A stretch of 64,000 nt of DNA from Branchiostoma lanceolatum (Eukaryota; Chordata; Leptocardii; Amphioxiformes; Branchiostomatidae). The stretch lies in NCBI RefSeq assembly GCF_035083965.1, contig NC_089735.1, forward strand, positions 11,778,501-11,842,500, read 5' to 3'. Positions 43,901 to 55,400 of the stretch are shown here, piece by piece. A model generated the notes under the pieces. The model saw only the letters and a program-made list of their open reading frames with translations. It did not search any database and had not been told where the DNA came from. The stretch's first letter is position 1, and each line of letters opens with the position of its first letter. The position numbers and the translations under genes are program-made.

Positions 43901-46900
43901 CAAATAAGGGAACCCCAGATTCGAACTCAGTATCTCTGGGTTCTGGGGTCAAAAACCCTGCCACTGCGCCACCGCATATGTGTATGTGGTTTGTCATGAG
44001 GAACGGGAGGGGGGTTAAGTCTTACCTGACTACCTCCTGCATGTGTTTCTCCATCTCCATACTGAAAGGGACAATACTTCAGTTAAATGACAGAATTATT
44101 TGAATAGAGAGAGCAGTTGTAGGCTTTCATATTCTGCAATTTGTTTTGCTATGAAATTTGTTATTCTGTAGCATAAGATGCTACAACAAGAGTTCTACGA
44201 CCTCATACCTTCGCCAAATGATTTTGACCTTTATGACTGACGTATTAGGAGTGTTTTTCATCAATCAAAAATCATACCAGTTGATCCTCCTCACCCAAAT
44301 AACATAAGTTGTCCAAACCTCCTTGTTATGATTATGAGCTTAACAAAGAAGGTTATGCTAACATTTTTCATCAATAATGCAAATAAGCTCCTTATTAGCA
44401 TAATTTGATTCAATGGTGTTCACATTCACACAACTTCTAAATGCAACAAGTATGAAATTGCCGTTATTTACTAGTATGGAATGATAGTAGTTTCTCATGA
44501 ATTATGCAAATTAGGCCTACATTTGCATAATTTCTATCTATTGACATTCCTCTCTTCCTCAGTTACAAATGTCACATATTTGAATAGTCATATCATGGAA
44601 CACAGCAGGTTTTTAAAATTGCCTCATTAATTATAATCTGATTTGCATAATTATCATCCAATCATACAAAGCATCACATAAGCTATCTACATACCAAAAA
44701 TCATGACCATCCATCAAGCCCATCTCGAGTTATATTATTTTCTCATTAATTATGTAAATGAGGTTCTCATTTGCATAGCTGATATCTATCAATATTTCTC
44801 TCTTCCTCAGTTACATATGTCACATGTTTGCGAGTCCTATCATGGAAATTGATGAATGTATAAACTTTCCTCATTAATTATGCAAATTAGATACTGATTT
44901 GCATAATAAGTATCCAATCATGTACATCATCGCTCAAGCTATGTACATGCAAAAAATCATGACCTTCCATCAAGCCCTTCTTGAGTTATTCCCTTTCAAA
45001 GTCTGAAGCAAAACCTACCCCTGCAGTTCCAAAAAAGTTGCTAGGGGGCCCAAACCTATACCACTTACTCTCTGCCCAACGAGCTATCTACCACTCAAAA
45101 ATCAGTTCCATAGCATGTCCACAACACGAGATATCATAACAGGAAGTTCCACTGCAGTACCGTAACAAGCCGATAGGGGGCCCAAAATCTAATCATTTTC
45201 AGGTTTCATCGAGACCTACCAACATACCAAATACCAAGACAATCCTTCCAAGAATTCTCGACTTATCGTGTTCACTAACAGACACACAGACATGCTCGGT
45301 ATTCCCATGCTGTGGCACTGCATTAATGACTGTTCTTACTCATATAAGGCCGTGTATATCCAACTTTGGTCAAAATTTGTATGTTTCAGTCTTTTAATTG
45401 GTGTAAGGAGATATCTTTGTGGTTTGGTTTCACATGCTCCGAGTGGACTCTTCCAGGCTGGGAGTAGGTCAAAGTTGACGATTGTTTTCGTCTGTCAGCT
45501 GTTACGAGAGAACGAGCTGGTCAACTGTCTATTTTCTTTGCATGATTCTAAAGTAGACAGATGTGGCTTTCTGGTGCATAAGAATTTTGGGGGCTTGCAA
45601 TTAAGGTGAATCCTTTTCTGAGCCCTTGTTTTAGTGCTTTAAAGCATTACTGCCTATATGGGCAAGTCTATCTCTTGTATCTGCCCTACAGCTGGCTGAT
45701 AGCCAATTTGTCCCTGGCAGTAACTGACGTTTCCTGCCTGCCTCATGACCCCTCATGACCAACTTTGCACCCATTTACCCGTGTCAATATCCCCTGAAAC
45801 AATACAGCCCACACGTCGCAACCAGAAAGCATAGTATGAGCATACAATCTAACACATTTTTACACTTTTCTCGTTAATTATGCAAAACACTTCGCCCAAA
45901 ATCTAATCATCTTGAGATTTCCCACATACACACCGACACACCAAATACGACAACAAACCATCCAGGCGTTCTCGACTTATTCTGTTCACTAACAGACACA
46001 CAGACAAGCATCATCGAATAACCTACTCGACGAAACCATTCGTCGCGAAGGTAATAAGCCTTGAGAGACCATTTTATGGCTTTGGATAATTTGTAAAAAG
46101 TGTTCCTTTAATGTCACTGATACCTAAAAAAGGTTATTCACAGCGCATATAGAAAATTCTACATATACTAAGATTAGTAAGAAGGAAAGTAAAACCCACC
46201 CCCAGAGCCCAGCCTTGCCCTTTGAACTTTGGCCCCCCAATGAACCTGTAGTGTTCCATCTCCTTCTTCTCCAGTTCTGCTGCCTCCTTGGGTTTGAGAA
46301 TTCTTTCTGCATAGTCATTAGCCTGCAGAAAACATGCATATTTAATGATTTTAAGTTTTGCTTGGTTTTAAAAAGTTATGTTGTGGATCAAGTGCCTATT
46401 ACTTTACCGTGGCAGATTTAGTTTTCATTTCATTTAGATTTAGTTTTAATTCCACGCAAATTGTCTTATCATACATATCATCATATGAATAACGTCAGTA
46501 TAATAGTAATAGAAATTTAGATCCGTTCCAGGTATTCTGTCAAATCTAGGCCCTTGAAATATACAGGCTATGAAGAAATATAATTTTTATTCAAATATAC
46601 AACATCTAAAGCACACAGACTATTAGTTGTCTGTCATCAGATAAATGCTGATAAGACAACCTCAGCTATTAGATTAATAGCAATCTAAGATTGCGCAATT
46701 AAGACAAACTTTGGAAATTGCTATCAGTAATTTATAACGGCCATACTTATGAATAGAGTTATCCCGATGGAATACAGACAGTGATAGTTGGTTGCAATGA
46801 ATGAGATGTCAGACTTGTAAGACACTCACCCCTCTTGAAAATTTCAAGTCTGTTCAGTGGTTATTTCACTGGACTGCACCAAAGAAAATTGTGCAAACTG

Positions 46901-48877
46901 TGCAAATTTGTGCCAACTTTCTTGCGGTCAGAACACACACGATCAGAATGTCACATTCTCAATTTTGGCTCCCATCAGATACAGGATACATAGAAGATAA
47001 CTTAATTGGAAATTGCAGTATTGCCACTGAATTAAAAACCAATGTGCAATGATTAAAAAATTAATCAAGAATGGATATGCAGTGATTTGCGCAGCTTTGT
47101 GCCATTCTGGGAATTGCAAATTTTAGAAACATTTATGCGCTGATTTCCCCTGGTTGAAGCCAGTTGTGCCACTTTCCAAATCCCTGTTACTATTTGGTGA
47201 AATTTGGCAGTGAGATGCCTGCTTTTATGAACTGATTTTGTATCTGTAATTGTATAGCCGGTATAACCACTCATTGCTGTAACACATAAGCTTGACAGAC
47301 AAGCGGCACGGGCTGGTCATGTTTCATTGAATGGTCGGTCACACTCACAACCCAACTTGTTAAATTGAAAACAGAGGTCTAAATCTAGTTTTATTACCTT
47401 GGCTTCATGGTCCTTCTGTACTCTCTCTCGAGCCTCCTGCAGTCTCTGTTGTAAGTGAGTTTCATCTTCCTCTGTGGACGGGAATGTTTAGGTAGTTACT
47501 AGGTCATGATCAACTGCAACTACACGTACATACCAATATTTACCATATACGGAATCAGTGTAGGCAGAAAAAAACACACATAAAAACCATACTAGATCCA
47601 AATTGCACAAGTCTATGTTGAGACCGATAATAATCTAAAGAGACTGATTTACATACTGAATCTTGAATTAAAAGTAGATGCTTCTTTAACTAAAGGGAGG
47701 CTATGTAAAAATGCTAACTGTGCCAATGAAACCAATGTACAGTTAAACCTGTACAAGTGACCACTTCTACATACATGACATATGGACCACCTGGCCAATG
47801 TAACAACTTTTTGGTGGTCCCATTGACACAAGCATTAAGAATCCTGTCTATAGTGACCACATAGACCATATCAAATTTTGTTGGTCCACTGAGTGGTCTT
47901 CTTGGGCAGATTTGATTGTATCCTATCCCCAAATGTATACTTTAAGGGAAAATAAGTTGTGAAGTTTCTCTTATCACCTTGTTGCGGAGGTGGATCAGGC
48001 TGTCCCTTGAACAGCCCTGCTACCATGTTCCAAGACAGGTGGACAGCGGCTGTCAGAATTCCCAGTAGGAACAGACCTCGGGCTGCTGTCTGCAGCATAT
48101 CAAGGTTAGCTGTAGTGGGAATATAATACAGAATTAACGTTAGTTTTCAATGCATACAAAATTTGAAGGGACAGTACAGCCAATGATGTTGAAAGGAGGG
48201 GGCGTGGTGCCAGTGGTACTTTAGCAAATTATAAAATATATCATATTTTTTTCTTCAAAATTTTCATTAGGAACCTTCAAGCATATTCAGGGACGATTTA
48301 TTCAAAATCATAGCGCAATTTGAAAAAAAGGGAGGTGACAGCAGTGTAGAAATAGAATATTGCTATGAAGAATTTGTAACTTTTTAGTTCTAGGGCCTAC
48401 ATAATTTTTGAATAGGCCCTCCAAATATGAGACCCTGTCAAATTATGGTGTTTACAAATAAAAATACAGTTGGGCCGGACACCTGTTCGATCTACAAAAA
48501 AAACAACACATTGTGGCCTTTTCCCAACTCTCACGCTATAATGCTATTTTACAATGGTAGTACTTAGTGGGATACTACTTTAAGTCTTCAACTTGGAAGC
48601 TAAAATGCTTGGAGAAAGCAAACCCGTAAACAATGACGTGTCCAAGTTACATGCACAGCTGACAGACCAGACGACAAAAATGAAATGGGGAGGGGGGCTG
48701 CAGTTTCTCGGTCATATCTTCATTAATGTGAATGGGAGGGATAAATCGCCTATATCATAATAATGTATATATTTTCGTACCCATATCCGTGTAAACGACG
48801 GCACACAGGGCACCGCTAACACCGACAACCACCAGCCAGTGCTGATCCCCCATTCCAGGAGAGCCATTGGTAGCCAT
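31940..48877 (-). CDS. UBXN8: UBX domain-containing protein 8 (UBXN8), 9 coding exons, 286 aa
   Basis: UBXN8 is an ER membrane protein that tethers the p97/VCP ATPase for ER-associated degradation. Exons in transcript order: 48781-48877, 47978-48109, 47398-47471, 46200-46322, 44026-44061, 33348-33452, 33165-33206, 32470-32544, 31940-32116 (861 bases, one frame). Two hydrophobic segments occur near the N-terminus (WLVVVGVSGALCAVV; LFLLGILTAAVHL). A charged helical stretch follows (LQQRLQEARERVQKDHEAK), then ILKPKEAAELEKKEMEHY, which lines up with human ILKPHQEMKLRKLEERFY, and a C-terminal UBX domain (CPNGKVHRRRF; ILYDWMQTLGYHPSVYGIS; STFPRRSF, the FPR loop that contacts p97). Human UBXN8 is about 270 aa. 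The 36- and 42-base exons are the least certain, though both keep frame. Intron 5 (33453-44025) contains a whole gene on the other strand. Confidence 0.9.
33021..33046. repeat. CAAGGAGGTT palindrome, locus 3
   Basis: CAAGGAGGTT, a short TTATAT-like centre, AACCTCCTTG. Flanks GATAT on both sides may be a target duplication (TTTGATAT / GTGATAT). Lies in UBXN8 intron 7. Confidence 0.7.
33840..34208 (+). mobile_element. Diverged TACTGTAAA-ended element
   Basis: The left end (TACTGTAAATTCATTTTCGA, then TTTCGCGGTAGG) and right end (CCACCGCGAACATTTCAAGG, then TTTACAGTA) are inverted and resemble the TACTGTAAATGCA family. The 370-bp interior is unrelated to the short copies, so this may be a longer family member or a copy with an insertion. 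Confidence 0.45.
34830..40490 (+). CDS. THAP-domain protein with coiled coils and a transposase-type HTH; nested in UBXN8 intron 5
   Basis: Probable DNA-binding protein derived from a THAP/DDE transposase. Exons: 34830-35168, 35830-35923, 36667-37394, 38554-38742, 39173-39286, 39873-40490 (2,082 bases, 693 aa, one open frame). Residues 1-84 form a THAP zinc finger: Cys7/Cys8 and Cys12, Trp38, Cys60 and His63, with the YVPTLF box. Residues about 114-387 are acidic and low complexity, with a basic SSRKRKVPQKYDPSEF patch near the end. Two short coiled-coil exons follow (388-488) and are duplicates of each other. The last exon has FCLDLIKDDDNLFNFYTGFQ and RSLSFDEELFMVCVRLKAGL, then SHRFNISAGTCSRIFRHWL, the HTH found just before DDE catalytic domains (Pfam HTH_Tnp_4 type). 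The DDE domain itself is absent; only about 80 residues follow. The first ATG opens the THAP domain. AATAAA occurs at 42024-42029. Confidence 0.82.
36380..36560. repeat. Octamer-rich interspersed repeat, copy 2
   Basis: ATGCAAAT octamers occur in both orientations (for example AATTATGCAAATTAGG-like contexts near 36390-36420 and TTATGCAAATGAAGACC near 36545). A CAAGGAGGTTAA half-site is at about 36495-36506. It lies in intron 2 of the THAP gene. Confidence 0.55.
37506..37578. repeat. Perfect 73-bp palindrome
   Basis: Two exact 36-base arms (starting CTCAGGGTGATTACTAGTAC) surround a single central C. It lies in intron 3 of the THAP gene, so the pre-mRNA could form a 36-bp stem with almost no loop. 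It does not match the other repeat families in this window. Confidence 0.9.
37929..38460. mobile_element. TTAA-flanked inverted-repeat element
   Basis: The left end AGGAGTCCTAAAGTCCAGAG and GGAAGTTATTTTCCA is mirrored by TGGAAAATAACACTGCCTTC and GGAGTTTAGGACTCCT. TTAA stands at both outer edges (37929-37932, 38457-38460), which fits a piggyBac-type target but could also be part of the inverted repeat. 532 bp, non-coding, in intron 3 of the THAP gene. Confidence 0.65.
39296..39485 (+). mobile_element. Degenerate TACTGTAAATGCA-family remnant
   Basis: GAAATGTTTGCGGTAATTCT, TTTTCACCACAAATT and CAACAAACTTGAAACACAGC follow the block order of the fold-back MITE family, but both outer ends are eroded. 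Intron 5 of the THAP gene. Confidence 0.4.
40491..42029 (+). other. Probable 3' region of the THAP gene
   Basis: No other gene is seen. A tandem duplication of about 37 bp (AATAATAAGGTCTCTTCGCC units) lies at about 41899-41970. AATAAA at 42024-42029 is a candidate poly(A) signal; other signals may be used. Confidence 0.35.
42365..42517. mobile_element. Fold-back MITE with TACTCTCCAAGCAGA-type ends
   Basis: 153 bp, almost entirely an inverted repeat (arms include GGAGAAGATTGTGAC and TTTTATCATAT and CCGTTTTCTGTTGGCA, with complements on the right). TATTTGGT flanks both sides (42357-42364, 42518-42525), an 8-bp target duplication. Its left arm is the unit of the 83-bp array at 29299. It lies in UBXN8 intron 5. 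Confidence 0.85.
42526..43680. other. UBXN8 intron 5, no further gene
   Basis: No coding signal. At 42801-42852 there is the repeat fragment shared with 712-776 (CAGCGATCCGCGGAGCCTGG, then TAGAGGCTA). Confidence 0.4.
43690..43980 (-). mobile_element. tRNA-derived SINE (minus strand)
   Basis: On the minus strand a perfect RNA polymerase III A box, TGGCGCAGTGG (43971-43961), is followed about 34 bases later by a B box, AGTTCGAATCT (43927-43917), as in a tRNA. The spacing gives a tRNA-like head of about 70 bases (43980-43907); the body probably continues to about 43690, but that end is not well defined. It is in the same orientation as UBXN8, with its promoter boxes 55-145 bases downstream of UBXN8 exon 5. 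Confidence 0.6.
44204..46055. repeat. Long octamer-rich interspersed repeat block
   Basis: It opens CATACCTTCGCCAAATGATT and closes GAAACCATTCGTCGCGAAGG-TAAT, weakly inverted ends. Many ATGCAAAT octamers occur in both orientations between 44380 and 45890, in TTATGCAAATTAGG-type contexts. GTTCACTAACAGACACACAG occurs twice (45270s and 45985s), so at least two units are present. No coding region. UBXN8 intron 4. Confidence 0.55.
47755..47910. repeat. Dispersed repeat, copy 2
   Basis: Matches 9345-9500 in the same order (GGACCACCTGGCCAATGTAA, CCCATTGACACAAGCATTAA, CCACTGAGTGGTCTTCTTGG). It lies in UBXN8 intron 2. Confidence 0.55.
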
Positions 48878-49441
48878 CTTGGACTGTCGCACTGAAAGCA
48901 TAGGGAGGAGCAGCTTATATTGTAGGGAGAGCCGACTCCCACATGGGTCCAGGAAAAAGCACTATGTTTGAATGAAAATGGATTTACTCATCAATGTATC
49001 ACAGTGATAGTGGTCTAAATAAATCTATTTTCTTGAAAACAGGGATCTGCTAGCTGCGGATTTTGTTTATAACGTCAAATTCAAGTGGTAATTTTCCATC
49101 ACATCGCGACTACCGACCTCCCGTAAATGGACTCGTCTAATTAAGGTCAGAACGTTTCCATCACGAATTTTTCTGGTAAAAACTAAGCAATTGTACACAT
49201 TTTCGTACTTCACAACACGGTATTTAATAGTAATTATGTAAATATTTATTACAATTGTGTAAAAAATGTCTAAAAATATCAAAGGACCGGCCCAACCGCC
49301 AATCAGAGAGCGAACATTTCTGTCGTCATGCCCACGTGACTGTCCCGGTGTATAAAGCCCAGCGCCGGCCTGTCTTCTGTCTTCTACACATAGATCCACG
49401 AGGGTGAAGAGCTACGCACGTTCATCGGAAAAATTAAAGCC
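48878..49441. promoter_or_regulatory. Divergent promoter between UBXN8 and MAT2A
   Basis: Start codons of the two head-to-head genes are 564 bp apart. On the MAT2A side there is a TATAAA at 49351-49356, a perfect E-box CACGTG at 49333-49338 and a C-rich segment between, with transcription expected near 49380. No TATA box is evident on the UBXN8 side. Whether both directions share elements is inference. Confidence 0.6.
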
Positions 49442-52400
49442 ATGTCTGCCGAGACTTCAACCTCCCACATGAATGGAGATGCCCCCAGAACTTTCCTGTT
49501 TACCTCAGAATCCGTGGGAGAGGGCCATCCAGGTACGTACCCTGCCGTTCTCGTTAATATTTGCCCCAAATGATCGATTCTCACATAATTTGCTCCCGCG
49601 GCAGACCGATTCGAAAGCGGACCCCTTCATTTTTTCGGCGGGTTGGCTCTTTCTGACTTGTCTTCTTTTCATAACTCTGAATGCATATCTACCCAAAATC
49701 TATACCTGATTTTGTGATATGTTTAATTTTGATTGCTTATGAATTTCGATTTTAGCTTTTAGAGGAAGTAGATTGTTTAAAATAAAAGCAGGTGTAGACA
49801 ATTTCCACCCCGCAAGGTTCTTGGGACGGTCGGTTGAACCAGTTGCAATTATCAGACTATTTCTTTCTTTTCCGCATGACGATCCGCCATAAGCCTCGTG
49901 ACACCGCCTTGTTCAGACAGCACTGTCATTCCACGTGGCTTTCCTTTTACTATGATTACGTTCTGAAGCATATGATCTCATAATTTCATACATTCTTGGA
50001 CATTTTTTCTACCCCCGTGAAAAGAATTCTACCGACTCCTCGCGGTATTGCACAGTCATGCACTGTCATGCTGCCATGCGCAGTTTCTTCCGCCCATGTT
50101 TGACCGTGAATTCTGCTTACAAAACCGCCACGAAATACAGCACTAGTAATCTCTCAATCACCATGAATACAAATCATGGCATCCACACCATTTAATCTCA
50201 CGAAATCGTGATATTTCTGACGTTAAAAGGGGCTCGGTCAGTTTTTTTAACCTCTCGCCGGGCGTTTATGTCAACAATAACAAGCCGTCCGCCTGACGCA
50301 GCTTTTATTTTGAAGGTATCGGTTTAACTGGTTCTAACTGGCCCGGACCGGTAGAGACTTGATCGAGGTTTATTTTTGTCGGGTTAAATGAGTAGAACGT
50401 GTTATTGATCTGATCTGGTGGTCAGGATAGGGGGTCAGGGACCCCTTCCCCTCCCAGAACTTGTGAGCGAAGGGCAATGTCACCCTTACCCCCTACAAAA
50501 AGAGACAAACACCCTCACGAACTGACATGCCAATCTAAGCAGTACACATGTTTTGAATTGAGTGACAAGGTTTTCCTTTGATTTGCAATTGTCGTTTCAA
50601 GAAAAAAAAACGGATTTAGAATTTGCAGTGGGCACAATTGAATACGAACCTTGCATTGGGCTGATGATTATACCCGAGTAGATTTTCTTATAATATTTGA
50701 AGCATTGTTGGATAAAGTGGCTTCCTTATTGAATTAAAGACTTTTAAGTTAACTCAACTGCACAATTGTATTTTGGGGGAGGAGTCTATGATCACTTGAT
50801 ATGTGCAGGAAACCCAAGCCAAGTCAGAAACAATAAACTTTTACTGCCCATTTTCTGTATTATTTAGATATCAAGGTATTCTAACCTGGTGAAAAACACA
50901 CATAATTGTCCCGTAAACAACCTTGTACCAGAGAGTTTTGTGTGTGTAGGGGTGGGTATTGCATCATTTCAACGGCCCCAAATCCTGGTTGGTCAAAGAT
51001 AGGCACCACTTTTCAGCCTCAGTAAACACTTTGGTCAACAATGTGCTCTGTGGACGACCTTTAATGCTCCAAAAGGTTAAAGTAAGGGGGAGGGGCAAGG
51101 CATGTGCAAAGTTTGGGGGAAGAAACTGGGAAAGTGGTTGCCAGTACTTGAAACATAACTGGTGCAATCTGATTGTTTCATTCTCTCCAAGCAGAGGACC
51201 AGAGGGGTTCCGGCTGGTTTTTGACGTTTGTCAGGTTTTTTTTTGTCTCTATAATTTTATAGAAAAAAAAACACATGACAAAGTAGAAAGCCCGACAAAA
51301 ACGCTTAAACACACCAAAAAACAGCCGAAACCCCTCCTCTGCTTGGAGAGTAATTGTTTCATACTTGTTTTGGTCCTTGGTTTGGTAGTGTTTCTACAGC
51401 AAAAGTGTCAAAATTTTCTCATCCAAAACTATGTGAGCTTCAGAAATTTTCAAGTCTGACAGGGGATTTTCTTTGCAAATTACCAACTTAGACCAACCTC
51501 CTTGCTTAGACAGAGTTTGGTAGAACCAAGTGGTCACATGCTCGTCAGTCCTACCTCATGTGGTCTTTGAATGAGCTTAAAAGTGCTCACATGATGCACA
51601 TTTACGCATGCTTGTTGTGACTGATAAAGGATGACGTTGTCTGTTGATCCTGTTTGGAAAGAAACTGGACTGGTCCTGCCATGAATATTCATATTTTCCC
51701 AGTCCTCCCACCATAAGTAGTATTTCAAATAACATCATGTGATGCACATAATCCTCCGAACATTATTTTTTGGTGTTTACTGTTTAAGTGTTGTTTTGTT
51801 CTCTTCCATTGGAGGATGGCAGTACTGGTGTACTTGACTCAATGACTGTAATCCATCTGAGAGCATCAGCTGAGATAGCAATGGTGTTTGAACATCTGTG
51901 TCCCGAGGGAATATCCTAGCCCCGATCATTTGTTTGTTGAGCTCAGCTGGGAAGGAAAGACACAAGAACCCGTTTCGTACCAGGATTTGGGAATCTGTAT
52001 TCACCCAGGCATGGGATAGTCTGGATGCCTGACCCCCAAACTCTGAAATATCTATCGTGTATGGGAGTGATCCCGACTCGCAAATTCTGGTCTGAACAAT
52101 CTGAATCCGACTTCCGGGTCCAAGGTGGTTTATCCCAAATTCACTTCTGGAGGTGGATTTGACGGCCCAAATAGGATCAATCCTGTACAATTTGTAAACC
52201 CTGGTTTGAATGGGGCGAAGGATGTTCCACCAGCTATATTCAGGGGGTTCAACCCTGATGACTCGTAACAGTGTTTGTTTGGAAAAGAAAGACACAAGGA
52301 TGCTACATGTACGAGTTATGTCCATGTATCCAGAAAGTAAAAACAGTGACATTTTTGGCAGATGAGATACTGTAAATGCAGAAATGTTTGCTGTGGTTTC

Positions 52401-55400
52401 ATGTCCGCGGTTTTCGCGGTGACCGTTTCACCGCAAACTTAAAACCGTCACAAACATTTTTGTCCAATACTGTAGCAGTATTTGACTATAGCGCTACCGC
52501 AAACTTAAAACTACGGCGAACACTCCATTTTCGCCTTAGCGTGAAATAAAAACCATACAAGCTTCAATGCATTTACAGTAATCTAGTTTAGCGATTCAAT
52601 GCAAGTACAGTAGCTTCAATTGCATTTGTTCTGCAGGTTGACAATGGATCATAGTTTTTGAGATTGAAATATCCTGAGAAGTTTGTTTTCTGTAGACAAA
52701 GTATCTGGAGATATTGCCATGTGTTAATTTTAGGGTCAGCACATTTCTGCAAACACAAGTAGGCATGCAATCTTTTTTTTGATGTGAAGAATAAGTCTGA
52801 CATCCAAGGGGAAGTTGGAAGATCTATGTAGCCATTTTGTGTGCAAATCTTGCTGAAATGTGCTGTTGAGACTTCAACACTTCAAGTTGTTTACTGCATG
52901 ATAGTATCAATTCCTAAAAAGTCTTCTATAAAAATCTGAAGGCCCAGGTCATGCTTAGGACAAAGTTTACTGACCCACACTGCAGGTGTGTGTGCGAACA
53001 GACTTGCAGGATAGCAGGCACTCATCGTTTTTTTCTAAGTCAGAACTAAGGCCAAAGATCATGAACCTCCTGTTTCTTGCCATCTCAGCACGATTGAGAC
53101 CAAAGGTTAAAAGATACAGCTTAGACTAGACGTTACAAATTAAGCCAAGAAAACTGTCTCACGTGTTCAGGCATGGGGTTGGCTGGTATTGTTTAACTTT
53201 ATGGTGGTCAACATGCTTGCTTGTCATCTTTTTGTGTAGTTTGTGGTAGAAGAATGTTTTCTCTTCTCTTCTGCAAATCATACCGTTTGTTCAACGCGAT
53301 CGCCTGATTTTGTTGTTTTCTAGGAGAGGGGGGAGGGGTGGTCAGGGTCCCTTTTTGGGGGGCAGTTTGCTCTGGTGCTCGCTGGTTAAAACTGGTTGAT
53401 GCTGGTTTCGACTAGCTGCATCACTTCTGCAGTATCAGTCTCCAGGACATTTGTCAAGTCTGCATGCCGAAGCTGAAATACTAGCTGCTGCAAAACTATT
53501 AAAAGACTGAGTGAATTCCAGACAAACGGTGCATTTTTCACTGCCTAGTGTAGGTCAAATCATCATTCAAAAGGCAGAGAACTTAAACTTGAAATTCTAT
53601 GAATGAATACTGTGATCTATTGAAGGAAAACCCAGGACTTTTTGCTCATCAGATGGAAATTAATATCACGCATGACACACCCTGCCTGATATATGACAAA
53701 TCAACATTCAAAACACAGAAGTTAAAATTGTGTGATCTATCGGAAACAAAACCCAAGATACTACTTTGTTCGCTAGATAAGAATAATTAACTTGCCATTA
53801 ATGGATGCCATTACTGGCATTAGCTTCAGACAGACAAGTTTTTGCATGTAGATGAGCCCAGTAGCAGTACAAGGATATGCAGCTGTGGTACAGTGGGGGA
53901 GCTCTATAGTATGCTATTTTGAGGAGTGGTGTTGCATCATACAGCATGCCATAATACCACCAGTGAGTAGGGGGTATCCTCCACCAGTGCCAAGTCATCA
54001 GACAAGCATCAATGCCACAAATGGTTGTGGTTTGTCAAGTTGGTGAGAGGCATGGGTGAAAATGGTGATGAGTTGGCCCAAGTAGATATTATTACATTTG
54101 ATTTATTCTCTATAATTTGTAGGCAAGTTCGTCAGCTGTAACTGTAAATGCAGAAATGTTTGCGGTGGTTTTATGTTCACGGTTTTCGCGGTGAGCTTTC
54201 AGTGCGAACTTAAAACCGCCGCGAAACTTTTTGCCCACCTATGACTGTAGCACTACTATTGTTTCAAACGCAAACTTAAAACCACCGCGAACACTCCATT
54301 GTCTCCCTAACGCGATATACAAGCCACGCGAACTTAAATGCATTTACAGTATTTCATTGGAATCTGCTACGCAACTGATAAAGGTGGAATTTCAACACCT
54401 TTTCCCCGTATGAAGATGACCATGCGTTTGCCCCTTCCCCTATGACACCTATGTTAATGTAAGAATTGGGTGAAAGTTCAGGGGGTCAGCAGTGAACGAC
54501 CTGTAGCACCCTAAATATGAGGCCATCCGCACAAGTGCTGGACTTTGGTTTGAACTAAAGGGCTTCTTAGGTCAACATTTGTGAAGTAAATGTATACTCA
54601 TGCCAAGATGTGGCAAAGAAAAGTTAGTGCTGACATTGAGGCTGTCAAATTGATTGTTTGCACTGTAAGTTGCCAGTGTATGTTATTATGTAACGGTCAT
54701 TCCATTGACCCTAAGTAAGACAGTGGATTTTATCTCGTAGAAGAAGACGAAAAAGAACTTTGATACGCGACAATTGTAACATACTGGAAATCTTATGGCT
54801 ATCAGTGGTGGCTTCATTTTTGTGGTTTTAATAAGCACTTCCAATGTACGACTGTACTACAGACTTGTTTAAACTGCAAGCTTAGAGATTACCCTTCTAT
54901 TGCATTTACAGAAATGATTGCAACATGGACAGAACAGAATTTATAAGACATGTACATTTTTCTTGTTTTTCTGCAGATAAGATCTGTGACCAGGTCAGTG
55001 ATGCAATCCTCGACGCACATTTGAAGCAGGATCCTAATGCTAAGGTGGCCTGTGGTGAGTTGCAACATTTCAAACTTGCAATTCTTTGAATAGTTTTATA
55101 TTATTGATTTGGTTGTCGTTGGAGTAAAATACTCTCACATTTATGAATCTGTAATAGTCTGTATAATGCAAACTCCAACTGTCCGGGGGTTTCTGTCCCC
55201 TCCGGCAAGCCGGTTACAGGGCGGCGAGCTGTTACAGGAGGCTTGATTGAAATCAGGCTAAATCTGTAACAGTTCTGACATATGTGATGTACAAATGCTT
55301 GTTGGTCTCTCACTGAAGTTTCCCCTTGTACTTGTGGTGACTAATGTATGAATGCTTGTGTTGGTCTCTCACTGAAGTTTTCTCTTGTAGTGTAAAATAA

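Noticed and set aside
51777-52352. A 191-codon open frame on the minus strand in MAT2A intron 1
   Set aside because: No recognisable domain, no splice or promoter context, and neighbouring sequence is transposon-rich. It could be an old repeat; I cannot support it as a gene.
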